In this document: positions 34,373 to 45,300 of the stretch, one piece after another | How positions within the stretch are numbered: the first letter of the stretch is position 1 | Layout: every line of letters starts with the position of its first letter | NCBI GenBank assembly: GCA_025084515.1 | Contig: JAJAGP010000759.1 | Coordinates: forward strand, 1 to 64,000 | DNA length: 64,000 nt | Direction of reading: 5' to 3' | From: Ancistrus triradiatus | Taxonomy: Eukaryota > Chordata > Actinopteri > Siluriformes > Loricariidae | Program-made: the position numbers and the translations under genes | Notes under the pieces: model-generated | Database searches by the model: none | What the model saw: only the letters and a program-made list of their open reading frames with translations | Told to the model about the DNA's origin: nothing

Positions 34373-35200
34373 GTATATATAGGCTATAGAGAGGAAACAT
34401 AACACTGATCGGTTCGCTGAGTCCTGACCGGCCTCCCCTACGTTAAACACATCTAGTCTTGCCTGCATGTGACGCCCGAACCAGCCGAAAGTATCGCGAT
34501 ATTATATTTTACCCATCGGTTTGCTTTGCTTTTTAATTTCAACGAAAGCACAAACAATCAATTTACAGAATCTGCTAAATATTAAACCCTCCGCTTGAGT
34601 TCTGTACAATCCCAACAACACGCAATGACATGCTTTATCCATTCCAGTGACAATCAAAAGAAAAACACACTATATTTAAAATAAACTCACCTGTCAGTTT
34701 AATCGGTCTGATTAAACTGTATAAACGAAATGACTAACAAATAAAACTGCAGCGATTCCCTACAGTGTTGTTCCTGCAGCAGTATAACAAAGCCAGTACC
34801 TGTATTATTACATTTCAAAATAAAAGTCCTTAGAGGGGATACCTTTGTTCAGTGATCAAATTACGGCACAGCATTTAACATTTAATGTATTTAGCATTTA
34901 CTTTACCTTAAATATTCCATAACCTCTACAGGGTAATGGGATTGATGCCTGTAATAAGTTAATTATAAACTAATTACAACATACACTGTAATAAATATTT
35001 TATCGCAATACAGCATTATATGGATTTTAGATGACAGGTTTTTATTGCATGATATTTTGGGATTATTACCGAATGTACATATAAACAAAATTGCTTGTAG
35101 TTTCAGAGCGATTTTAATTAAGATCATACAAATAACACCTATGAATAACGTCGTTTCCTGTTTTAAAAAACACAGCAAAACCATTATGCTATTGATAAAT
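34373..35200. other. Intergenic stretch, nothing recognised
   Basis: AT-rich sequence between a Tc1 element and the repeat cluster at 35203. No supported exon. Confidence 0.35.
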
Positions 35201-35202
35201 TA

Positions 35203-36640
35203 GGAAGAGCATATACGTTCTATGTCCCATATTAGTTTAAGCTAGTTTATGCTGGTGAGTGCTGGTCTGGTGCTGGTTTAGCTGCTGAATTTGAATAATC
35301 ATACTGGTCTTGCTGGTAAAGCTCACTGACTACCATATGTATGTCTAACCCAGGAAAAAGTGCACTGTGAAATTTGACAGTAGAGCCATGAAGTGGCCAA
35401 ATTCCCACCAAAATTCATAGTACAACTGTGAAATAATTCATGATCAGTTCATAGTCAACCACGATTACAGTTGTACTATGAAATTTCACAGTAGAACCAT
35501 GAAGTGGCCATCAAAAATTCATAGTATAACTGTGAACTTCATGGTCAAACTGTGAAAGTTCACATTAAAACTGTCAAGAAATTCACAGTTTTACAGCACC
35601 TTTTTTTGGGAAAACACAACATACTGATCTATGCTGTTTGAGAACTACATGAAAGCATGGATCCATCCAGCCTTGTATCAATGGTTCAGGCTGCTGGTGG
35701 TGTAATGGTGGGATATTTTCTTTTTCACAATCTGGGGCTCTTAATACCACCTGAGCATCGTTTAAACACCACAGCCTACCTAAGTATTGTCGCTGACCAT
35801 GATCACATGACCACAATGTACCATCTTCTGATGGCTACTTCCAGCAGGATAATACACCATATCACAAAACTTTGGGATTGGCCCTAGATATTAGAAGATA
35901 ATCTAAAATTGTAAAGCTGCTTTGAGACAATGCTCCATTGTAAAAAGCCCAATAAAAAAAATCTTACTTGACTCAGATCATCTCCACTTGGTTTCTTGGA
36001 AATGACAGTAAGATCACTATATTCAAATGGCCTCCACAGTCACCAGATCTTCATCCATTAGAGCGCCTTTGGGGTGTGTTGGAATGGAGATTTGCATCAT
36101 GCATGTGCAGCTCACAAATCTGCAGCAACTGCGTTTACACTATCATGCCAATATGGACCAGATTTTCTGAGGAATGTTTCCAGCGCCTTGTTGAATCTAT
36201 GCCATGAATAATGAAGGCAGTTACATTTACATTTACAGCATTTAGCAGACGTCCTTATCCAGAGCAACTTACAATTGGTACAGTCTTACAATCCAAGCAA
36301 TTGTGGGTTAAGGGTCTTGCTCAAGGACACAACAGTGGCAGCTTGGCAGAGGTGGGATTTGAACCCTGGACCTTCTTGGTCCTTCTGGTCCTTCTAGTCC
36401 AGAGTCCAGTACCTTAACCGCTATGCTACCACAGTCCAGTTCTGAAGGCAAAAGGGGGTACCAACCCAGTACTAGTAAGGTGTACCTAATAAAGTGGCTG
36501 GTTAGTGTAAGTTCTATGTTATATATCAGCTCAAGCTGGTTTATGCTGGTCTGGTGTTTGTTTAGCGGTTGAATTTGAATTGTCTTACTGGTCTTGCTGG
36601 TAAAGCTGGTTGACCACAAAACACAGCATGGTCTGTGCTA
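35203..36640. repeat. Composite repeat block flanked by direct repeats
   Basis: About 130-bp direct repeats at 35203-35335 and 36507-36640 share tttatgctgg, tggtctggtg and tactggtcttgctggtaaag. Between them are a region of repeated ttcatagtacaactgtgaa motifs (35360-35590), a Tc1-like transposase remnant (35657-36207: QSPDLHPLERLWGVLEWRFA), a LINE tail (35880-35975) and a SINE. The block closes with ggtgtacctaataaagtggc. Confidence 0.6.
36221..36435 (-). mobile_element. tRNA-derived SINE, copy 7
   Basis: Reverse orientation: ttacatttacatttacagca, gggatttgaaccctggacct. It has a short internal expansion of cttctggtc units near 36375-36405. Confidence 0.88.
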
Positions 36641-37545
36641 CTATTTAGCAGGGTTGTAAACTAGTGTTATTGTATTTATTCCGAAAATATTTTCAGAGTG
36701 CTGGTTATGACTTATATAGCTTATATGCTAGAGCTACAGTTCATAAATATACCAAATATTTTAGTTGTTTTAATTATGTTATAAATCCCGTTGAATATTT
36801 TTGAGAACACCATTTAATTAACTGCGTAAGTTTAAATGGTACATGTGGCAAAATAATAGCTTGTTTAGCGTGTAAATCGGGTATAACATAAACAACATGA
36901 ATCATTTAATCCTGGGAGCTATTACAAAAAACTCTGCATTCCCACCCCTTGTGTCCCACAATGGTATCGTCCATGTTCTACAATACATCCTAATACATCC
37001 TACCTATACTAACTACTCTACTATTCTACGTAGTATCTTGTCTCAGTCACCCATCAATTCTGCTGCTACAATTTGACCTACTATTTAGTACGGTAGTATG
37101 CGAGTAGACGGCGTCCGAATTGGGACAAACAGTGTGCATACGGCGTTTCCATGTAACTTTTCGCTACCTCCCAGCTAGCTGTCACAAAATGTTAGATCAC
37201 TGAAGGTGTCGGATTTGATCACATCCGCAGATAAAGGTTTGTGGAAGTTTGCTCTGTGTTTTTTTGTACATCAGAATGATCTAGGTGTTGTCATATATGA
37301 CCGGGTTCTTATTAGAGTTATGTATACGTAGCTAACAGAGTAGTGAATGTCATCACAACACATGGTTATACAGGACAGTATATCTTTTAAAATAAAACTG
37401 TAAAGTCATCTAAGCATTTACAACCAAGATCTTAATGAGACCTGATCGATTAATATGTAACGATTTATTTCTTCTGTAGATGCACATTTTGTTTACTGAG
37501 TGAGAAAGCCAGAGGTCATACACCACTACTATTAGAAATACATTC
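36641..37545. promoter_or_regulatory. Probable UQCC6 promoter and 5' exon region
   Basis: 36641-37100 is AT-rich and featureless. Around 37100-37240 the composition becomes more balanced (gtagacggcgtccgaattgg), ending at a possible donor, cgcagataaag|gtttgtgg. A 5' untranslated exon joining the acceptor near 38984 (ttttttag) would be plausible, but this is inference. Confidence 0.25.
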
Positions 37546-38190
37546 ACCGGAAACTTAATCAGGTGTACTTACTTGTTAACGCAAATATCTGATCAGCCAG
37601 TCACATGGGAGCAACTCACTGCTTTTAGGCATGCAAACATGGTCAAGACGACCTGCTGAAGTTCACAGCGAGCATCGGAAAGGGGGAGAAATGTGATTTG
37701 AGTGACTTTGAACGTGGCATTGATGTTGGTGCCAGACAGGCTGGTCTGGGTATTTCAGAAACTGATGATCTACTGGGATTTGCATGCACAGCCATGTTTA
37801 AAGTTTATAGATTATGGTCCGAAAAAGAGAATATATCCAGTGAGGGAAGTTTTTCTGGGTGAAAATGGCTTGCTGATGCCATAGGTCAGAGGAGAATGGC
37901 CAGTCTGGTTCAAGCTGATATAAAGGAAATAGTAACTCAAATAACCATGAGTTACAACAAACAGGTGGGCTACAACAGCAGAAGACCACACCGGGTGCCA
38001 CTCCTCCCAGCTAAGAAAAGGCAAATCATGCTACAGTTTGTCATGACATGCCAATAAGGACCAACAACTCAGGAATGTTTCCAGCACATTGTTTAATCTG
38101 TGCCATGAAGAATTAAGGAAGTTCTGAAGTCGACAGGGGGTCCAACCCAGTGTTAGCAAGGTGTAACAAAGTGGCTGGGGAGTGTATATG
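37545..38190. mobile_element. Inverted-repeat DNA element remnant
   Basis: The left end is aaacttaatcaggtgtactt and the right end ggtgtaacaaagtggctggg. It is related to the 14044-14562 and 36480 ends, and its middle shares ggtcagaggagaatggccag with 14284-14303. No intact frame. Confidence 0.6.
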
Positions 38191-38265
38191 TTAATGCCGT
38201 TTTTCTTTACATTTTTCAACCTTACTAAAGAATTGGACATGGTTTCTTAAATCCTAAATTTGGTA

Positions 38266-38455
38266 CTGTGGTAGCCTAACGCTTAAGGTACTGCACTCTG
38301 GACGAGAAGGTCCAGGGTTCAAATCCCACCTCTGTCAAGCTGGCACTGTTGGGTCCTTGAGCAAGACCCTTAACCCACAATTGCTTAGATTGTAAGACTG
38401 TGCCAATTTAGGTCGCTCTGGATAAGGGCGTCTGCTAAATGCTGTAAATCTAAAT
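38266..38455 (+). mobile_element. tRNA-derived SINE, copy 8
   Basis: actgtggtagcctaacgctt, ggttcaaatcccacctctgt, ataagggcgtctgctaaatg. Upstream of UQCC6. Confidence 0.88.
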
Positions 38456-39020
38456 AAATATAATATATGTTTTTTATCTAATCAAATGTTAATATATTGA
38501 ATTCAGTAATTATTGAGTAAACAATTCTAAGCACTTTATAAACAATTCTACTGTTGTGTCCATTTAAAAAATAGGTATAGGACTTTATTTATAGCACAGT
38601 GTAATAATATTGTATTAAATCAAATCCCCTCATACATTAAGTTGGAATTGCAGGGAGCCGGGGCCTAACTGGCAGCACAGGGCACAAGGCTGGGACCAAC
38701 AGACAGGGTGCAAATCCATCATGGACGCCAGTTGCATGTCTTTGGATGGTGGGGCAATAACTACTAACTACTAACTACTGTGCTGTTGACCTGCTCCATT
38801 CATAAATTGGATTCATTTTATTGTAATCCCCCCAAAATAATTAACATTTTAGGTCAAAGGGAGATACAGCATATAGAAATCTAAATAAATATAATATTAA
38901 TTCCTGCTGGGTCTCAGGACACACATGCTTTGAGATTTCAGCTATGTACTAAAAGCTCTGGAGATAATTACGTCTGTTTTTTAGGTTGAGTATCTGCTCT
39001 TTCTTATCCCTGTTCTGAAG
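38456..39020. other. Upstream of UQCC6 coding start
   Basis: AT-rich. 38650-38760 carries the old cagacagggtgcaaatccat repeat motif. A polypyrimidine-AG (ttttttag) at about 38984 could be the acceptor of the UQCC6 first coding exon. Confidence 0.35.
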
Positions 39021-39306
39021 ATGCCTGCTGGCGTGTCTTGGCCTAAGTACCTGAAAATGCTTGGTGCCAGCATGTTGTCCATGTTTGCTGGTGCACAGGT
39101 TGTCCATCAATATTACAAGCCAGATTTGGTAGGATTTGCATTCGAATTTTTACATAAAGCCATTGACCCATCAGTCTGTTACTTAATATACTCAATGCTG
39201 TTTTTGTTTTTTTTAGAGTATTCCTGATCTTCCTCCAAAACCTGGAGAACTGAGAACGGAACTGCTTGGATTGAAAGCAACTCAGGAGGCCTCGGAGAAG
39301 CATTGA
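39021..39306 (+). CDS. uqcc6: Ubiquinol-cytochrome c reductase complex assembly factor 6 (Brawnin, C12orf73 homologue)
   Basis: Two coding exons, 39021-39128 and 39217-39306, give 65 residues starting MPAGVSWPKYLKMLGAS. The human microprotein begins MPAGVPW and shares the layout throughout: one hydrophobic segment at about residues 11-29 (a single inner-mitochondrial-membrane helix), HQYYKPDL, then IPDLPPKPGELRTELLGLK. The family protein is required for assembly of respiratory complex III. The donor is TTG|gtagga and the acceptor tttttttag|AGT. The C-terminal tail (ATQEASEKH) is shorter than in human. The location between TDG and NT5DC3 matches the human gene order and strongly supports orthology. 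The gene is easily missed because neither exon encodes more than 36 residues. Confidence 0.93.
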
Positions 39307-39515
39307 TGTGTTATGTATATCTGTATATATGTAAACCAGATATCATGCTGTAATCATGCTACTTATTTGTTCAAATCAATCAAAGTTTAAATGTATTTGT
39401 GTTTTTTCTTTCAATAATGTATATAAAGGCCGTTTTGATAATTCCATCTGGGTTCGGGTTCTTATTCTCACATTCCTGTGAATACTGGAACTGCTTTCTA
39501 AAACATGACAGTGTT

Positions 39516-39521
39516 ATTAAA
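39516..39521 (+). promoter_or_regulatory. Candidate polyadenylation signal of UQCC6
   Basis: ATTAAA about 210 bases after the stop codon. Assigned by position only. Confidence 0.3.
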
Positions 39522-39544
39522 CTGGTACATATTAACCAAAAAAC

Positions 39545-40125
39545 ACTTCTTCTTCTTTCGGCTTCTCCCTTTATCAGGGGTCACCACAGCGAGTTAAACG
39601 TTTCCACCTCACCCTGTCCTCCACGTCCTCTACTCTCACCCCAACTCCCTGCATATCTTCATTTACCACAACCAAATAACTCCTCTTTGGTCTTCCTCTC
39701 CGTCTCTTTGCCTGGCAGCTCCATCGCCAACATCTTCCTACCAATATATCCACTATCCCTCCTCTGCACATGTCCAAACCATCTCAGTCTTCCCTCTCAA
39801 ATTTTGTCTCCCAAATTTTCCAACCTGTGCTGTCCCTCTGATGATCTCATTCCTAATCCTGTCCACCCTAGGCACTCCTAAAGAAAACCTCAACATCTTA
39901 AGTTTCTGCCACCTCCAGCTCTGCTTCCTGTCTCTTTGTCAGTGCCACGGTCTCTAAGCCATACAACAAGGCTGGTCTCACTACTCTCTTATAAATCTTT
40001 CCTTTCACTTTTGCTGCGACCCTTTTTGTCACACAGCACTCCTGACACTCTTCTCCACCCACTCCATCCTGCCTGTACTCTTCTTTACCTCCTTTCCAAA
40101 CTCCCCATTTCCTTAGACAGTTGAT
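39545..40125 (-). mobile_element. RTE-like non-LTR retrotransposon, ORF C-terminus
   Basis: The minus strand encodes CRGGIVDILVGRCWRW, KRRRGRPKRSYL and VRVEDVEDRVRWKRLTRCGD, the characteristic end of RTE-type endonuclease/reverse transcriptase proteins. Upstream parts are frameshifted. Truncated and inactive. Confidence 0.75.
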
Positions 40126-40167
40126 CCCAAAAACACTAATGCCATTAATTGCATTTTCATTACTTGA

Positions 40168-40299
40168 CCAGGTTCAAATCCCACCTCTGCCAAGCTGACA
40201 CTGTTGGGTCCTTGAACAAGACTCTTAACCCACAGTTGCTTGAACTGTAAGACTGTATCAGTTGTAAGTTGCTCTGGGTAAGAGGGTCTGCTAAATGTA
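40168..40299 (+). mobile_element. tRNA-derived SINE, copy 9, 5'-truncated
   Basis: Begins at the B box (ccaggttcaaatcccacctc) and runs to ggtctgctaaatgta. The tRNA-like head is missing. A further solo tail of the family is at 40868-40919. Confidence 0.8.
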
Positions 40300-41380
40300 C
40301 ACCATTAATCAAATTTTTGCTACATGGTCCTGTGAAGCTCTTTGTATTTAATATTCATCTATTCACTGTTCCCCACATTCTCCGTACTATATAATACAGA
40401 GCTCTATTAGCATATAGAGAATAGAATTGATGAGAGAAATCAACAATAGAGTGGAACAACACCATCTTACCAAAAGGCTCTAATCAAACCATGCTCTGTA
40501 CCTCGTATCCTCCGAGACACAAGCTTGGCTCAACTAGATCCTCCACATTACAGTAAAGGAACATAAGCATCAAGACTCTTCTCCATCCTGGCACCCAGGT
40601 GAGCTTCCCCTGGATGTCTGAATGGCTGAGTCTCTTGCTGTCTTCAAGCAGCAAATAAAGACTCACCTCTTCAGCCAGCACTTAAGTGAAGGTTGAAAAT
40701 ACAACTGTTTGTTTAAAAAAAGACCTTTGCTTGTGTGTTTTTTTTTTATTGACCTACATCAGATCCTAGCACGTTCTGGTTGGATTGTGTTCTTGAGCCA
40801 ATCCTGAGCTATTGCTTACTTGTACTAACATGGGGTTTTGTCTACTAGGAAGAATACACAGCACTCCTGTAAGTTGTTCGGGGTAAGGCCGTCTGCTAAA
40901 TGCTGTAAATGTAAATGTAGAGTCTGTACAATGACGATTATATTTCATAAACACACAAAATCTATATGCACGATTTGATTACATGCCTGGCACACGAGAT
41001 ATCACCGGTTGTTTCACATAAAAGTATCTACTGAAACGCATACTGCTCGTGACACCTCATCAGTTTCTCTCTGAAAAGTTGCACTGAATTGCTGGGATGC
41101 AGCAAATTAAACAAGACATGTTGAACTATACAGTTATTTAATGAGTTACATGTAATAAATGCATTCTGTTGAGGCTGATATTGTTCACACCCAAGGCTTT
41201 GTAGTGCTATTTAATAAAAAAAAAAACATTTAGGGTCAAATAGGAGTAATAAAGAAATATTTTAGCAATAGAAATTACATATGATACTTATTTGACAGCA
41301 CACATTCTTTCCGAATCCCATTACAGAGATAGGGTTAAGTATAAGGTACAGTAATATGGCAGTTATTATTAGTTTAGTAC
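40300..41380. other. Intergenic stretch with small repeat remnants
   Basis: 40440-40700 encodes on the plus strand AESLAVFKQQIKTHLFSQH, reminiscent of a LINE ORF2 end with stops. 40868-40919 is a SINE tail. The remainder is featureless and AT-rich. Confidence 0.4.
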
Positions 41381-41384
41381 AGTC

Positions 41385-41850
41385 TTATGACCACACCAGA
41401 GGGAAATAACTCTCCCTCCCTTCCTCCGGCCGACTGCCACCAAAACATTCTTGCTGCAGACATAAGAACCTAATGTGACTCTGTTTACTGAACTTATGCT
41501 GAATTCATATATTCATATACAGAGAATATTCATAATATTATAATATTCTCTGTAATTTATTGTAGTCTATATATTAGAATATATTTCATTTATTATATTT
41601 TCTTAAATATGCTAAATATGTTTAAGTATGTTTTCTTTAAATATCTTTTCATTTTTATATTTAACTCCTGTGTACTTAAACTATTACTATAATTATTAAT
41701 TATGTAACTTATAAATTATGTAATTATAATGGTTTGGGACTTTTTCCTTGCCACTGTCACCCTTGGCTTGCTCAATTAGGGCTGTGGGCCTTGATATTTG
41801 TAAAGCTGCTTTGAGACAATGCTCCATTGTAAAACTTGACTTATGTAAAA
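41385..41850 (+). mobile_element. LINE 3' untranslated region fragment
   Basis: tatgaccacaccagagggaa, cttgccactgtcacccttgg and gctgctttgagacaatgctc are shared with the 17635 and 25811 LINE copies. Its middle has drifted into AT repeats. Confidence 0.6.
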
Positions 41851-42238
41851 CCAAAATAAATATGCCATTTCTGCACATATAGTTATGCGACACAGTAATG
41901 TTAAGTGTAACTGGGTTTTAAAATCAGTCTCCTCAAATCTCTCAGCATAGTTTTCCCAAAAAGGTGTCCCAAAAGTCTGGACCTCAGGTTCCATGGTTTT
42001 GTTGCCGCTTTCAGAAAATACCTCAGGAAACAAAAATGTCATTATATTATCATATGTATCATAAAAAATATCAAGTATGGTGGTACATGCGAGGTCTCAG
42101 CTCTTAACTGACTTTGGTAGTTTGAATGTGTCACATTGCAGTTTGCTCCCACAGCCTGCTAATAAAACGTGTAACAGATAAGGGAGAGGCAAAACGTTTA
42201 CATAATTATAGTAGGGTAATAACTTTTATTGTGAAATA

Positions 42239-42240
<2 letters not shown>

Positions 42241-42272
<32 letters not shown>
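42241..42272. repeat. (GT)n microsatellite
   Basis: About 15 gt units, some 100 bases upstream of the NT5DC3 start codon, so probably in or next to its promoter. Confidence 0.95.
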
Positions 42273-42276
<4 letters not shown>

Positions 42277-42370
42277 AGTAGGAAGGGCTAGTGTTGTAAA
42301 TAAGGAAAGCTGAAGCGCGAGCTTTAGTTCTCACTCATGCTTGTTCTGAAGGACCTGCTGAAGCTGCAAC

Positions 42371-45300
42371 ATGCCGGCTTTGTCCCTTCCTCTGTCCCGG
42401 CTCGTTATTACCGGGAAAGGCGTTAAAAAGCTGTTAACACGCCGTAAAGCCTTTTATTCGGGCTCACACCAGGTGTCATGTCTTTCCGCGTTCCGTTACC
42501 GAGTCCCGCCAGCACACAGACAGCCTGCGGCCGGCATGTGTACCGCCAACGCCGGGGGAGGAACCAAGACCGAGTGGCTGTGGTCTGTTTACCACCAAAC
42601 CAAGCAGCAGACTGAAGGTCAGTTCGCATTTACCTCAAAAACCTCGCAGACCTCAAAACCTAATGAAACTTTATATGAGCACTGAGCGTTAAGACAAATG
42701 TATGACGATATGTACAGTAGGCTATTAACGATACAGAGATGTATCACGATATTTACAGTTTCTCCTAAGAGCTCCAAGAGAAAATGAGGAACCGAGGGCC
42801 AGACTTATGGGAGACCTTGTATTATGAAAACTATATTTAGAGATTGGTTTTAATATCCAGTTACAGTTAACGTCGTGTTACAACGTTGTACTAAGTAAAT
42901 TTAGTCATAAATTTAACATATTGTGGTTATCACCAGTTCTGCTTCTCAGTATCGACCCAGCCACAAATGTGGCCAAAGTCAAGTCCCACAAGAAGCATGT
43001 TAAACACTAGTCCAATACTTGCCATTTTCCCAATACAAATAGGTATTAAATATTCATATCTCCTGAGGTACAGTACTGCGCACAAGTCTTCTATATTTTT
43101 CTATTTATATTCTGCTTATTTTTGTTTAAGTTTTATTGGTCACTGCACTTTGTAAATCTGCAATTACATACTTTGTTAGTCCTCTTTTCTTTGTTCTCTA
43201 ATGGTCAGGTACTATTTGAGTAGTGGATCCTTCTCAACACTGCAGTGACACTGACGCAGTGGTTGTGTTAGTGTGTGTTGAGCTGGTACAAGTCGATCAG
43301 ACACAGCAGTGCTGCTGGAGTTCACTCACTGTCCACTTTATTAAAAACATTCGCCATATTGCTCCACCTTGTAGATGTAAAGTCAGAGACAGTAGCTCAT
43401 CTGTCGCTGTACAGTTTGTGTTAGTCATCTTCTAATCCTTCATCAGTGCTCACAGGATGCTGCCGACAGGACGCTGGTGGCTGGACATTTTTGGCTGGTG
43501 GACTATTTTCAGTCCAGCAGTGACACAGAGGTGTTTAAAACTCCGGCAGCACTGCTGTGTCTGATCCACTCGTATCAGTGCACCAAGCACTAACACACCA
43601 CCACCACGTCAGTGTCAGTGCAGTGCTGAGAATGATCCACCACCCAAATCTGTGGTGGTCTTGTTGGGGGTCCTGATCTTTAGTGAACAGAGTAAAAGGG
43701 GCTAACAAAGTGTGTAGAGAAACAGATGGACTACAGTCTATAATTGTAGAAGTGTAGCGACCACTAAAACTTAAATAGAGAATAAGTAGGATATAAACTG
43801 AAAAATATAAATGCTTATAAATGCTTATAAATGCTAATGCCTTTTTGCACAGTAGTGAATCCAAGGAACACCACGGAACTGAGGTCCAGACTAGTGGTTG
43901 ACCGATATGGTTTTTTAATGGCCGATCACATTTGTTTTGTTTGGCCCCATCCTCACTGAATGGTATCTCAGCATCTCATTGTTTTTAGTCTCTCAGTAAT
44001 CCCAATATATGATAAGTTCTAATGCAGGAAACAAAGTTTATGTGCAATTTCCCCACAATTTCTGAATAATGGATATATATATCAAAATGGCATTAATTGG
44101 CCATCACTAGTCGAGACTTGTGGGACACCTTATATTACATTACATTACATTTACAGCATTTAGCAGACGCCCTTATCCAGAGGGACTTACAGTTGATACA
44201 ACCTTACAATCCAAGCAATTGTGGGTTAAGGGTCTTGCTCAAAGACCCAACAGTGACAGCTTAGCAGAGGTGGGATTTGAACCCTGGACCTTCTGGTCCA
44301 GAGTCCAGTACCTTAACCGCTAGGCTACCACAGTCCATATATGAATACTCTGTGTAGATCAAAGCCAAAATTACAGTTATAGTTAACATTACATTACAAC
44401 CATACACTGGAGCACTACAGAACCAGCTCCGTTACATAAGGAGCAGCCTTCTGGCGAGACTTCTCTAATAGAACCCAGTACCTTTAACCTGGCAGACCAA
44501 TGGCTCGCATGCTGTGGAGGTGATGAAGGGATGACTCACAACAAGGACTCAACCCAAGACTGTGCCACACCTGTTTGTATCTCACCTTGAGATAAGGTTT
44601 TAGTTGTGTTTCAAATCTGTGTTCACAAGGCATCCACACGCCTAAGAGCAACGCTGTATATTGCTGGATTAAAGATTCTAATGTCTACTTACTGAGACCC
44701 TGCCAGGGTCAGAGCTCCCTTCAGGTTCTGTCTGTCTGTGTTCCCACCTTGCCAGGAGGCTTCAGAGTCTCAGAGATCCTTCAGAGTGCAAATACACTCA
44801 AAACTGACTTCATTCCATGAAAGAGCATAATCAGCTCACGTACACACCTGGGGCAATTTAGAGAAGCCAAGCTTTTTATTGGCATATATGATGGATAAGG
44901 GGCTCAGTGGTTAAAATCTGTCACTCACTTCTCCATACAGTGGTGCTTGAAAGTTTGTGAACCCTTTAGAATTTTCTATATTTCTGCATATATATGACCT
45001 AAAACATCATCAGATTTTCACACAAGTCCTAAAAGTAGATAAAGAGAACCCAGTTAAACAAACGAGACAAACATATTATACTTGTACATTTATTTATTGA
45101 GGAAAATGATCCAATATTACATATTAGAAAGGAAAACACTGCATTCCAGCATAAGAACCTTATCCCATCTGTGAAACATGGTGGTGGTAGTATCATGTGT
45201 CATGTGTCCAAAGACCTGTGTCCAAGTCTTGGCACATCCCCTGCCTGTGTGGAGTTTGCATCTTCTCTCTGTATCTGGGTGTGGTTTCCTATGGGTACTC

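Noticed and set aside
39399..39881. 160-residue plus-strand open frame
   Set aside because: It is the antisense shadow of an RTE-type retrotransposon encoded on the minus strand.
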